Of a stretch of 64,000 nt of DNA, positions 8,038 to 16,244 are shown piece after piece. Location of the stretch: contig JAXLSU010000006.1 in assembly GCA_046330455.1 (NCBI GenBank), positions 1-64,000 of the forward strand, given 5' to 3'. Numbering within the stretch: the stretch's first letter is position 1; each line of letters opens with the position of its first letter. Both the position numbers and the translations under genes were made by a program. The notes below the pieces were generated by a model, which did not search any database, was not told the DNA's origin, and saw only the letters and a program-made list of their open reading frames with translations. This DNA is from CAVQXR01 sp046330455 (lineage in GTDB: Bacteria > Actinomycetota > Thermoleophilia > Gaiellales > Gaiellaceae).

Positions 8038-8967
8038 CTACCGCTTGATCGCGCCGAAGGTGAGGCCGCGGACGAGGTACCGCTGGATGGACAGCCCGAA
8101 GATCGCGGGCGGAAGCACGAGCAGCACGGCGAGCGCAGCCTGGAGCCCGTACTCGTTGCCGGCGGCGCCGCCCTGGAGCGACTGGAGGTACACCGGCGCG
8201 GTGTTCCCCGTGTCCTGGGTCATCACCTTCGCGATCAGGAAGTCAGACCAGTTGAGGATGAACACGAACAGCGCCGTCGCCGCGAGGCCGCCCTTGACCT
8301 GGGGGAGCACCGCCTTGAAGAAGGCTCCCCACTGCGTGCAGCCGTCGACGATCGCCGCCTCCGAGATCTCGCGCGGTACCTCCTGGAAGAAGCTGCGCAT
8401 CAGCCAGACGACGAACGGGAACGTGACCGCGCCGTACAGGATGATCAGGCCGCCCCACGTGTTCCAGATCCCGATCTCGACGAACATGAACAGGAGCGGG
8501 ATGATGATCGCGATCGGCGGGAACATCCGTAGCTGGAGGATCTGGAACGGCAGCATCTTCCCGCCCGCGCGGAACCTCGCGATCCCGTAGGCGGTGAAGA
8601 TCCCGATCACGAGCGCGAGCAGCGTGCCGCCGACCGAGACGACCGCGGAGTTCTTCAGGTAGCCGATTGCCGAGCGGGAACGTTCCGTTGCGAACGGGCT
8701 GCGCTTGCCGCCGCCGACCCCGAGCACCTTCTGGTAGTTCTCGAGCGTCGGGTTCTCGGGGAACCAGTACACCTTGCCCGGCGGGTTCCACTCGGCGAGC
8801 GGCTTGAACGACATCGTCACGGTCCAGTAGAGCGGGAACGCGAAGAGCAGCCCGATGACGACGATCGCGGAGATCCTGGCCGTCGTCTTCAGCCAGGGAG
8901 CGCGGGGCGGTTTGACGCTCGCGTACCCCGCCTGCGTCGCGGCGGCCTCTGCGGTTGCCGTGCTCAT
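8038..8967 (-). CDS. Carbohydrate ABC transporter permease (MalG-type)
   Basis: This is a 309-residue integral membrane protein with about six hydrophobic helices; the first is at residues about 30-52. The EAA loop, which docks on the ATPases, reads EVPREISEAAIVDGCTQWGAFFKAVLPQVKGG. The C-terminal half ends in the usual MalG tail QRYLVRGLTFGAIKR. Its ATG overlaps the upstream permease stop by one base (TGATG). Together with the MalF-type partner it forms the translocation path for a carbohydrate or polyol delivered by the lipoprotein encoded at 10030-11871. Confidence 0.93.
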   Translation of the reverse strand: MSTATAEAAATQAGYASVKPPRAPWLKTTARISAIVVIGLLFAFPLYWTVTMSFKPLAEWNPPGKVYWFPENPTLENYQKVLGVGGGKRSPFATERSRSAIGYLKNSAVVSVGGTLLALVIGIFTAYGIARFRAGGKMLPFQILQLRMFPPIAIIIPLLFMFVEIGIWNTWGGLIILYGAVTFPFVVWLMRSFFQEVPREISEAAIVDGCTQWGAFFKAVLPQVKGGLAATALFVFILNWSDFLIAKVMTQDTGNTAPVYLQSLQGGAAGNEYGLQAALAVLLVLPPAIFGLSIQRYLVRGLTFGAIKR

Positions 8968-10004
8968 CAGACTCGCGACTCCGCCTCGATCGCCTCCTCG
9001 ACGCTCGGCTGGGCCGCGTCGAGATCGATGTCCGCACCGGTCAGCTCCTCCATCGTCTCCTCCTGTGCCTTCTCGATCGGCCGGATCGCCCAGAAGCCGA
9101 CGACGCTGACGAAGATCAGCACGAGGATCGCGACGGAGCTCGCGTAGCCCCAGCGCGTGTTCGCGGCCGTCTCGTCGAACAGGTAGATCGAGATGTTCGT
9201 CGTCGCCTCACCCGGCCCGCCCTGCGTGAGCAGGTAGATCGGGTCGAACATCTTGAAAGCTTCGACCGCGCGGATGATCAGCGCGATCAGGATGATGGGC
9301 TTCATCATCGGCAGGATCAGGTAGCGCAGCTGATGGCGGAAGCCGGCACCGAGGATCCGCGCCGCGTTCATCTGATCCTCCGGCAGCGCCGCCAGCCCCG
9401 AGAGGAAGATCAGGAACATGAGCGGCGTCCACTGCCAGATGTCGACCACCATCACCGACCAGATCGCGATGTTGGCGTCCTGGAGGAACTTGATCGGGCT
9501 ATCGAGCCCGAAGATGAGCTCGAGCGCCTCGTTGATCGGCCCGTCCTGCTGGAAGAGCATGAAGAAGATGAAGCCCGAGACGGCCGGCACGACCATCATC
9601 GGCAGCAGGAAGAACACGGTGACGAGGCCGCGGCCGCGGAACTCCTTCAGAAGCAGCAGCGCGAGCAGGAAGCCGAGCACGAACTCGACGAGCACGCAGA
9701 CGACCGTGATCAGCACCGTCCGCCACATCGCGTTCCAGAACTCCTGGGAGGTCAGCGCCTCCCAGTAGCCGTCGAACCAGTGCCAGTACTCGTACGCGTG
9801 CCAGAAGTCGACGCCGGTCGTCGGCCCCCAGGCCGTGAAGCCGATGTAGATCGCGATCGCGGCCGGGAAGATGACGATGAACGCCATCAGGATCTGGCCG
9901 GGCGTGATCAGGCTCTGCGCGACCCGCTTGTCAGATCGGCCGCCGAAGTCCGGCCGGCGCGGAGGCGCCGGCCGGACTTCGAGCTGTTCGCTGTGTGCTT
10001 CCAT
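8967..10004 (-). CDS. Carbohydrate ABC transporter permease (MalF-type)
   Basis: This 345-residue membrane protein starts at the ATG at 10004, preceded by AGCGGAGGAC. A longer in-frame reading to 10076 overlaps the solute-binding gene and was not used. The first helix spans residues about 38-60. A periplasmic loop with many aromatics (WHAYEYWHWF) follows, then five further helices with the EAA loop LPEDQMNAARILGAGFRHQL. The C-terminus is a long charged cytoplasmic tail. It is co-transcribed between the binding-protein gene (25 bp upstream) and the MalG-type gene (1-base overlap). Confidence 0.92.
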   Translation of the reverse strand: MEAHSEQLEVRPAPPRRPDFGGRSDKRVAQSLITPGQILMAFIVIFPAAIAIYIGFTAWGPTTGVDFWHAYEYWHWFDGYWEALTSQEFWNAMWRTVLITVVCVLVEFVLGFLLALLLLKEFRGRGLVTVFFLLPMMVVPAVSGFIFFMLFQQDGPINEALELIFGLDSPIKFLQDANIAIWSVMVVDIWQWTPLMFLIFLSGLAALPEDQMNAARILGAGFRHQLRYLILPMMKPIILIALIIRAVEAFKMFDPIYLLTQGGPGEATTNISIYLFDETAANTRWGYASSVAILVLIFVSVVGFWAIRPIEKAQEETMEELTGADIDLDAAQPSVEEAIEAESRV

Positions 10005-10029
10005 GTCCTCCGCTGGAGAAGCGCTCTCG

Positions 10030-11871
10030 CTAGCCGCCGAGGCCGGCGAGCAGCTCCTCCAGGCTGAAGGCCGCACCCTCGGTCGAGACCTCCGTCACCT
10101 CGAGCTGCGTGCCCGGGGTGTCGACGACCGTCGGGAACGCCGTCGCGAAGCTGGGCAGGGCGGCAACGAGCGTGTCGACGCCGTTGTCGTCCGTGATCTT
10201 GTCCCAGCGATCCTGGAGCGACTTCGCCGCCTGCTCCGGGCTCTGCTGCTTCGTGAGCAGCTTCTGGAGCTCCTCCGACAGCGTGTCGCGGTAGGCACCG
10301 CCGCCCTTGATCGTGATCGGCGGGGCCGAGCGCGGGACGATGTTCGCCAGGCTGCCGAGCGGCTGCGGCTTGTACGAGACGGCCATGTTCGGGTCGTTGA
10401 GCGTGTAGATGTGGTGCGGATCCTGGTAGCCGCCGAGGTTGAAGCACAGCCACGTGTAGATCCGCGCCCCGCCCGCCCACTGGAGGAACAGGTACGCAGC
10501 CTCGTGGTGGGCAGGATCCGAGAACGCGTTCACGCCGTAGCAGATGTTGTAGAAGATCACCGGCCGGCGAATGAGCGCGCCGTCGATGTCCCGCCCCGGT
10601 GTGACGTCGGACTTGATGTACTGGCCGACGTTCGCCGTGTCGTAGGCGGGGTTTCCGGGCACCAGCTTCGTCATGTTCGCAAACGAGCCGCCCATGAAGC
10701 CGTTGCCGCCGCCCATCACCTGGTACTGGCCGATCCAGTCCTTCTCGAGCATGCCTCCGGGCGGCTTGTTCTTCAGCGAGTCGAGCAGCTCCTGGAACGC
10801 GCGGACGCCGGCGTCCGTGTTGACGTTCGCGGAGCCGTCGTCGTTGAAGTAGCTGTTGTTCGGGTTCGCGGCCGAGATGAAGCGCTCGTTCCACTTCACG
10901 GCGCCCCAGAACGGTGCGAGCGTGTTGGCGTCACCGAACAGGGGTACCTCGGCGTCAGGCCGGGTGAAGAACGCGGCCACCTCGTCGTGGTGCTCCCAGG
11001 TCAGCGGGAACTCGAGCGGCCGCCCGTACTGATCCTCGAACGCCGCCTGCTCGTCGGGGTTCTCGAGCAGGTCGGAGCGGTAGTAGTACGGCTGCGTGTC
11101 GTTGTCGAACGCAACCATGTAGTAGGTGTCCTTGTACTTCGAGAACAGGTTCACGGTCGTCTCGCCGCCTGCAAACCCCCACTCCGGGTCGGTCCACTGC
11201 GGCTGGTACTTCTCGACGAACTCGTCGATCGGGCGGATCAGGCCGGCCTCGGCGAAGTCGCCGATCTCCTCGATCGCGCTCGTGACGATGTCGAAGCTGC
11301 CGTTCTTCGTCGAGGCGTTCTTCAGGTTGTCCTGGTACTCCGAGGCCGGATCGGTCTCGATGAACTCGATCTTGATCCCCGTCTCCTCCTCGAACAGCTG
11401 CACGTGCGAGATCGCGCCCTCGGGCCACGGGTTCTCGAACTGCGGGCGGGAGAAGTTCAGTGTCTGCACGATGAGCGTGTCGGGTGCTGTCCCGTCCTGG
11501 CGCATCTGGCGCAGGGCGCTGATCGCGCGACCCTCCTCGGAATCGAGGGGGTACTGGTAGCGCTCGGCGCCCGTCCAGCCGGTGGGGCCGCCGTACATGC
11601 CCTCGGCCAGGCCCTCGTGGAGCGGAGCCTCGCCGGGCGTCGTCGTAACGACCTGGCTCGTGTCCGCACCGCCGGTCTCGGGCGGTGGCTCTGCCTCGGT
11701 CGTCGGGGCGGCCGTGGTCTCGTCACTGCCCCCGCCGCCGCACGCCGCGAGAAGAAGGGCGAAGCTCGTCGCGCCGGCGCCGGCCAGGAAGCCGCGCCGC
11801 GTGAGGGGCTTCTTCAGCACTCCCTCCTCGGGAAGTGCGTCCTTCATCCTCTTCAACTTGCCGTTCTCCAT
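10030..11871 (-). CDS. ABC transporter extracellular solute-binding lipoprotein, unusually long
   Basis: This 613-residue protein is the first gene of the importer operon. The N-terminus carries a twin-arginine motif TRRGFLAGAG, a hydrophobic stretch and a lipobox LLAAC with Cys44, followed by a Gly/Thr/Pro-rich linker; a Tat-exported, lipid-anchored binding protein is expected. The rest resembles carbohydrate-binding family 1 proteins, with patterns such as WEHHDEVAAFF and many Trp/Tyr. Typical family members are 400-450 residues, so about 150 residues are extra. The start follows GTGAGGAGGAGGCG. The promoter upstream carries a LacI-type operator. The ligand is not deducible; the neighbouring isomerases and dehydrogenases point to a sugar, polyol or cyclitol. 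Confidence 0.9.
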   Translation of the reverse strand: MENGKLKRMKDALPEEGVLKKPLTRRGFLAGAGATSFALLLAACGGGGSDETTAAPTTEAEPPPETGGADTSQVVTTTPGEAPLHEGLAEGMYGGPTGWTGAERYQYPLDSEEGRAISALRQMRQDGTAPDTLIVQTLNFSRPQFENPWPEGAISHVQLFEEETGIKIEFIETDPASEYQDNLKNASTKNGSFDIVTSAIEEIGDFAEAGLIRPIDEFVEKYQPQWTDPEWGFAGGETTVNLFSKYKDTYYMVAFDNDTQPYYYRSDLLENPDEQAAFEDQYGRPLEFPLTWEHHDEVAAFFTRPDAEVPLFGDANTLAPFWGAVKWNERFISAANPNNSYFNDDGSANVNTDAGVRAFQELLDSLKNKPPGGMLEKDWIGQYQVMGGGNGFMGGSFANMTKLVPGNPAYDTANVGQYIKSDVTPGRDIDGALIRRPVIFYNICYGVNAFSDPAHHEAAYLFLQWAGGARIYTWLCFNLGGYQDPHHIYTLNDPNMAVSYKPQPLGSLANIVPRSAPPITIKGGGAYRDTLSEELQKLLTKQQSPEQAAKSLQDRWDKITDDNGVDTLVAALPSFATAFPTVVDTPGTQLEVTEVSTEGAAFSLEELLAGLGG

Positions 11872-11880
11872 CGCCTCCTC

Positions 11881-11900
11881 CTCACTGTGTGAGTCGACTC
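11881..11900. promoter_or_regulatory. Overlapping palindromes in the 5' leader of the importer operon
   Basis: CTCAC-TGT-GTGAG (11881-11893) and GAGTCGACTC (11891-11900) overlap each other between the promoter and the ribosome-binding site of the binding-protein gene. They could be an extra operator or a leader hairpin that hides the Shine-Dalgarno site. Confidence 0.35.
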
Positions 11901-11937
11901 CGGCCCCGTGCCGGCCCGTCCCGCTTCGCCTCGGGTT

Positions 11938-11949
11938 GAAAACGTTTTC
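11938..11949. promoter_or_regulatory. LacI-family operator GAAAACGTTTTC
   Basis: A perfect 12-bp palindrome with the central CG and AACGTT core typical of LacI/GalR-family operators overlaps the -10 box of the leftward importer promoter. A repressor bound here would block transcription. No LacI-type gene is in the window; the adjacent regulator is GntR-type, so the repressor would be encoded elsewhere. Confidence 0.7.
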
Positions 11950-11974
11950 TAACGCGTGTCGCAGCCGAAGTCAA
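11946..11974 (-). promoter_or_regulatory. Promoter of the ABC importer operon
   Basis: Reading leftward, TTGACT (11974-11969) is followed after exactly 17 bases by TAGAAA (11951-11946), close to the sigma-70 consensus. The predicted transcript start near 11939 gives a leader of about 68 bases before the ATG at 11871. I see no gene in the rest of the 11872-12273 gap. Confidence 0.7.
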
Positions 11975-12273
11975 CCGCCTTCGGTCACCCTGGCCTTCGG
12001 GACGAGATGCCAGGGAAGCCGCGCTGCGGTCTGCGGACACGGGTGCTCACGAGAGATGTGACGACTCCCGGCGGGGGTTGTTAGCGACGCGGCACCGACC
12101 GGAGCCGCAAGCCGGTTCGAGTACGCGGTGAGCAGGGCGTCCGCGGGGGTGGGGCCTGGTTGCCACACGGGCGACACGGTAGAGGATCGAATCCCGGTCT
12201 GTCGGGTGCTGGCAGCCACGTCGCCGGAGAACAAGATCCTGTAGGATGTTTGATCCGTGTCGATCTGGTCGCC

Positions 12274-12960
12274 ATGAGCGAGCGGCGCGCGATCGTTCGC
12301 AGCGGTCTTGCCGACCAGATCTACGAGAGCCTGGTCGACCGGGTCCTCGAGCTGTCGGATGCACCGGGCGAGCGGCTCGTGATCGACCAGATCGCCCGTG
12401 AGCTGGGGGTCAGCCCGACGCCCGTGCGCGATGCGCTGACGCGAATGGCAGGCGAGGGGTTCATCGAGTCGACGCCGTTTCGAGGCTTCACCCTCCTGCC
12501 CGTCCCCTCGCTCGCGGAGATCGCGCAATCCTTCGAGGCCCGTGCGGTGATCGAGGTCGCCGCGATCCGGCTCGGCTGCGAGCGACGGACGCAGCAGCAG
12601 CTCGGCGAGTTGCGTGACCTACAGGTCAGGATCGCATCCAGGCTTCCGGCGGCGCGGGCGAGGACCTACGCGCCGTTCGGGCGGCTCAACCGCCGGTTCC
12701 ATCTCCTGCTCGTCTCGACGAGCGGGAACAGGTACCTGGAGGGGGCGCTGCGGAGCCTCGAACACGATGCCCTGATGGCGCGTACGATGCATGGTCGCGG
12801 CGTGCCCGACCTCTCGAACATCGTCGACGAGCACCAGGCCATCCTCGACGCCGTCGAGGCCCGTGACCCCGATCGGGCGGCGACCGCGGCGGCACGCCAC
12901 ATTGCAGACGGGCGCGAGCGCGTGCTCGCCCTGCGTCGGGCCCGGGACGAGGAGCGCTAG
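12274..12960 (+). CDS. GntR-family transcriptional regulator with an FCD ligand domain
   Basis: The 228-residue regulator has an N-terminal winged helix (residues about 8-75: ADQIYESLVDRVLE, then IARELGVSPTPVRDALTRM as the recognition helix) and a C-terminal all-helical FCD domain with the His residues of a metal-linked ligand pocket (NRRFHLLL, DEHQAILDAV, AARHI). FadR-subfamily proteins sense small acids or sugar acids and usually repress nearby catabolic genes. The ATG at 12274 starts the conserved domain; a longer frame upstream has no similarity and there is no clear Shine-Dalgarno site. A -10-like TAGGAT is at 12242-12247. It heads the rightward catabolic gene series and is divergent from the importer, so it probably controls one or both. 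Confidence 0.85.
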   Translation: MSERRAIVRSGLADQIYESLVDRVLELSDAPGERLVIDQIARELGVSPTPVRDALTRMAGEGFIESTPFRGFTLLPVPSLAEIAQSFEARAVIEVAAIRLGCERRTQQQLGELRDLQVRIASRLPAARARTYAPFGRLNRRFHLLLVSTSGNRYLEGALRSLEHDALMARTMHGRGVPDLSNIVDEHQAILDAVEARDPDRAATAAARHIADGRERVLALRRARDEER

Positions 12961-12962
12961 CG

Positions 12963-14129
12963 ATTCCCTGGGACAGCGTCCACCTGTTCGAGTGCCCGAC
13001 CAGGATCTTCTACGGCTGGGGCGGCAGCTCCCAGTCCGGCGAGCGCCTGCGCGAGCTCGGCGTCACGCGCGCGCTCCTGGTCACGGATCCCGGTCTCCGC
13101 TCGGCAGGAGCCGTCGACCGGGTTGCCGAGCACATCCATGCTGCCGGGGTCGACGTCGTCGTCTACGACCGTACGGAGCCCAACCCGACGACGACGAACC
13201 TCGAGGAGATCGCGGAGCTGTACCGGAGCGAGGGCTGCGACGGGCTCGTCGGGCTCGGCGGCGGCTCGTCGATGGACGCCGCCAAGTGCGCCTCGGCCCT
13301 GATCGAGAACGGCGGCTCGGTGTGGGACTACCGTGGCCGCGACCTCGTGCCGCGTCATGGACCGCCGGTTCTGTGCATGCCGACGACGTGCGGGACCGGG
13401 GCCGAGGTGACGTTCGTGGTCGTGATCACCGACCCGTCCGAGCACTTCAAGGTCGTGTGCGCGGCGCGCAACCTCGCGGCGAACGTCGCGATCGTCGACC
13501 CGGAGCTCGTGCTCTCGGCGCCCCCGCCGGTGATCGCCGCCACCGGAGCCGACGCCCTGGCGCACGCGACCGAGTCGTACGTGAACGTCGGCTCGGACCC
13601 GTTGCTCGACTCGATCAACATCCGCGTGATCCGCATGATCGGGGCGAGCCTGCGGCCGGCCGTCCTCGAGCGGGACCGCGATGCCGTCGGCCAGATGTCG
13701 CTCGCCAGCACGATGACGGGTATCGCGTTCAACATGAACGCAAACGCGATCGTCCATGCGGCATCGACGCCGGTGACCGCGCACCACGGGGTCCCGCACG
13801 GTGTCGCCAACGCGATCTTCCTCGCCGACGGCCTCGACATCCTCCGCCCCGCGTGCGAGGAGCAGCTTGCCGAAATCGCTGCGGCGCTCGGCGAGGACAT
13901 CTCGGGGCTCGGCGCGGGCGACGGCGCACGTCGGGGCATCGAGGCGATCCGGCGCCTCTGCGCCGACATCGGGCTGCCCGCGACGCTCAGGGAATGGGGC
14001 CTCGACCCGGCCGAGCTCGATATCGACCGTCTCGTCGAGGACGCGATGAAGAGCCGGAACATCACGACGAACCCCTGCCCGATCGGCCCGGCCGAGCTCG
14101 AGGAGCTGTACCGCCGGGTGGCCGGGTGA
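12963..14129 (+). CDS. Iron-containing alcohol dehydrogenase, apparent ATT start codon
   Basis: This 388-residue product of the group III Fe-ADH/maleylacetate-reductase-like family oxidises an alcohol with NAD(P). An N-terminal Rossmann-like half has LVGLGGGSSMDAAK binding the nucleotide. The C-terminal half carries metal ligands in the pattern D-A-L-A-H-A-T-E and H-A-A-S-T-P-V-T-A-H-H-G-x-P-H-G. Conserved coding starts right after the GntR stop, but there is no ATG, GTG or TTG in frame between an upstream stop at 12864 and Met at 13272. The best candidate is ATT at 12963, eight bases after AGGAG. Starting at 13272 would delete about 100 conserved residues. It overlaps the next gene by GTGA. 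Confidence 0.8.
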   Translation: MPWDSVHLFECPTRIFYGWGGSSQSGERLRELGVTRALLVTDPGLRSAGAVDRVAEHIHAAGVDVVVYDRTEPNPTTTNLEEIAELYRSEGCDGLVGLGGGSSMDAAKCASALIENGGSVWDYRGRDLVPRHGPPVLCMPTTCGTGAEVTFVVVITDPSEHFKVVCAARNLAANVAIVDPELVLSAPPPVIAATGADALAHATESYVNVGSDPLLDSINIRVIRMIGASLRPAVLERDRDAVGQMSLASTMTGIAFNMNANAIVHAASTPVTAHHGVPHGVANAIFLADGLDILRPACEEQLAEIAAALGEDISGLGAGDGARRGIEAIRRLCADIGLPATLREWGLDPAELDIDRLVEDAMKSRNITTNPCPIGPAELEELYRRVAG

Positions 14130-15148
14130 TCGGGCTCGCAAAGCTCGCGCCTGGCCCGGGTCACGTCGGGCTCGCCGAGCGACCCGAACGGGATCCCGGT
14201 CCGGGCGAGGCCCTGCTCGAGGTGCTCGGCGCCGGGGTCTGCGGCACCGATCTGCACATCGAGGCCGACGAGTTCGGAAGTGCCCCGCCGGTGACGATGG
14301 GACACGAGGTGTGCGGGGTCGTGAAGGTGATCGGCGCCGGTGTCGATCCCGGCTGGCTCGATGCGCGTGTCGTCTCCGAGACGTTCTTCTCGACCTGCGA
14401 GGTGTGCGAGTGGTGTCGCGACGGACGGCCCAACCTGTGTCCGCGGCGACGGTCGATCGGCTCGTTCGTCGACGGCGCGTTCGCTCCGCGGCTCATCGTT
14501 CCCGTCCGGAACCTCCATCGCATTCCCGACTGGCTCGACTCCCACGCCGCGGCGATGACCGAGCCGCTCGCCTGCGTCTGCCACTGCCTGCTCGACCCGC
14601 CTCTCGTGACCGAGGGCGACGACGTGCTCGTCGCGGGGCCGGGGCCCGTCGGGCTGCTCGCAGCGCAGGTGGCGCGGGCGCTCGGGGGCGAGGTGCTCGT
14701 CGCCGGGCTGCCGAGCGACGGGCGCCGGCTCGAGACGGCCGGGCGCCTGGGCTTCGCGACGGCCGTCGTGGACGCGCCCGGCGCGTTCGACCGCTATGCG
14801 GACAGGCTCGGCGCCGACGTCGTGATCGAGTGCTCGGGGTCGGGGGGAGGTGCCACGACCTGTCTCGAGCAGGTGCGTCGCGGCGGGCGCTACGTCCAGG
14901 TCGGGGTGTTCGGGAAGCCCGTCACCGTTCCCCTCGACCGCGTGTTCCAGACGGAGTGTGCCCTCACGTCCGGCTTTGCCTCGACACCACGTTCGTGGCG
15001 CCGCGCCCTGGCGCTGCTCGACCGCCGGGTCGTCGACCTCGCCCCGCTCGTGTCGGAGATCGCGCCGCTCGCATCCTGGGAGCGCGTCTTTGCAGACCTT
15101 CGCGCCGGTCGGGGCATCAAGGTGATCTTCGACCCTGCGCTGCTCTGA
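14126..15148 (+). CDS. Zinc-dependent alcohol dehydrogenase (MDR family, sorbitol/threonine dehydrogenase-like)
   Basis: The 340-residue protein starts at a GTG within the GTGA overlap with the Fe-ADH gene. Catalytic zinc ligands are in GVCGTDLHIE and MGHEVCG. The four structural-zinc cysteines are in TCEVCEWCRDGRPNLC, all present. The nucleotide-binding segment VLVAGPGPVGLLAAQVARALG follows near residue 170. The enzyme would oxidise a secondary hydroxyl of a polyol or sugar acid to a ketone with NAD(P). It is coupled to the Fe-ADH gene and precedes the isomerase by about 60 bp, so it belongs to the same rightward series. Confidence 0.88.
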   Translation: MIGLAKLAPGPGHVGLAERPERDPGPGEALLEVLGAGVCGTDLHIEADEFGSAPPVTMGHEVCGVVKVIGAGVDPGWLDARVVSETFFSTCEVCEWCRDGRPNLCPRRRSIGSFVDGAFAPRLIVPVRNLHRIPDWLDSHAAAMTEPLACVCHCLLDPPLVTEGDDVLVAGPGPVGLLAAQVARALGGEVLVAGLPSDGRRLETAGRLGFATAVVDAPGAFDRYADRLGADVVIECSGSGGGATTCLEQVRRGGRYVQVGVFGKPVTVPLDRVFQTECALTSGFASTPRSWRRALALLDRRVVDLAPLVSEIAPLASWERVFADLRAGRGIKVIFDPALL

Positions 15149-15209
15149 GCGCAGGAGCCTGCGCTACTCGTCTATCAATGGCAGTCCCCCAGGTTCAGGA
15201 GGTCAAGGC

Positions 15210-16190
15210 ATGAAGATCGGGCTCCTCACGGTGCTGTTCAACAACAAGCCACTCGAGGAGGTGGCCGAATACGCGTCCGGTCTCGGCTACGAGGCCTTCG
15301 AGCTAGCCGCCTGGCGGGGCTCGAACCACTTCGACACCGATCGGGCGCACGAGGATCCCGCCTACGCGAAGGGCATCAAGAAGATGCTCGAGGGCTACGG
15401 GATCGAGATCTCGACGCTCTCGAACCATCTCTCCTCGCAGATGGTGCTCCCCTTCAAGGACGCCTCCCTCGACGAGTGGGCAGGCACCTCCGACAAGGAG
15501 GAGATGATCCGGTTCGGGACGGAGCACATCATCAAGACGGCCGAGGTCGCGAGCGAGCTCGAGATCAAGACCGTGTGCGGCTTCTTCGGCTCGACGGTCT
15601 GGGAGAGCTGGTACATCTGGCCCCCGCAGCGGCTGAAGATCTACGAAGAGGGCTGGGATCTCTTCGTCGAGCGCTGGAGCCCGATCCTCGACCGCTTCAA
15701 GGAGCTCGGCGTCCGGTTCGCGCACGAGGTGCATCCGACGGAGATCGCCTACAACGTCTACACCGCCCGCGAGGCGATCAAGCGCCTCGATCGCGACGAC
15801 TGGGGCTTCAACTTCGACCCGAGCCACCTCGTGTGGCAGATGATCGACCCGGTCGTCTTCATCAAGGAGTTCGGCGACCGGATCCTCCACGTCCACGCGA
15901 AGGACTGGGAGCTCCAGAAGGACATCCTCCACATCGACGGCGTTACCGCCACCGGATCCTGGCAGCGCAAGGACCGCGCCGCCCGCTACCGCGTCCCGGG
16001 GTGGGGCGATGTCGAGTGGAAGCGGATCATCACGGCGCTGCTCGAGGTGGGGTACGACTTCGTCCTCTCGTTCGAGCATGAGGATCCGGTCATGTCCGAA
16101 GAGGACGGCTGCGAGCAGGCGATCAAGTTCCTGAAGCCGCTGATCATCAAGAAGCCGCTCGTCCCGGGTCAGGCCTGGTGGCTCGCCTAG
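15210..16190 (+). CDS. Sugar phosphate isomerase/epimerase family TIM-barrel protein (IolE/IolI-like), paralogue A
   Basis: This is a 326-residue member of the AP-endonuclease-2-like TIM-barrel family, which isomerises or epimerises ketoses and cyclitol ketones using a divalent metal. Metal ligands are visible as Glu/His in FAHEVHPTE, Asp and His in NFDPSHLVW, His in ILHVHAKDWE and Glu in LSFEHED. The strong AGGAGGT ribosome site 8 bases before the ATG fixes the start. It is about 50 residues longer than paralogues B and C downstream and only distantly similar to them. It opens the first isomerase-oxidoreductase-SDR module, 54 bp before the Gfo/Idh/MocA gene. Confidence 0.85.
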   Translation: MKIGLLTVLFNNKPLEEVAEYASGLGYEAFELAAWRGSNHFDTDRAHEDPAYAKGIKKMLEGYGIEISTLSNHLSSQMVLPFKDASLDEWAGTSDKEEMIRFGTEHIIKTAEVASELEIKTVCGFFGSTVWESWYIWPPQRLKIYEEGWDLFVERWSPILDRFKELGVRFAHEVHPTEIAYNVYTAREAIKRLDRDDWGFNFDPSHLVWQMIDPVVFIKEFGDRILHVHAKDWELQKDILHIDGVTATGSWQRKDRAARYRVPGWGDVEWKRIITALLEVGYDFVLSFEHEDPVMSEEDGCEQAIKFLKPLIIKKPLVPGQAWWLA

Positions 16191-16244
16191 GGGCGAAGCA
16201 GCCGGCTCGGCCGGCCGGGATTCCCGCCGGGAAAGGAGGACACG

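Noticed and set aside
9871..11892. Long plus-strand open frame (673 codons) opposite the solute-binding gene
   Set aside because: The minus strand encodes a clear Tat lipoprotein of the ABC family. The plus frame is Arg/Glu/Leu-rich filler produced by high GC, with no motif.
12060..12250. tRNA-like stretch (GTTCGAGTAC, GATCGAATCCCGG)
   Set aside because: I could not find an acceptor stem, a D-arm and an anticodon arm with correct spacing.
12791..15148. 785-codon frame over the two alcohol dehydrogenases
   Set aside because: Only the part from 14126 is real (Zn-ADH). The rest is the wrong frame of the GntR and Fe-ADH genes.
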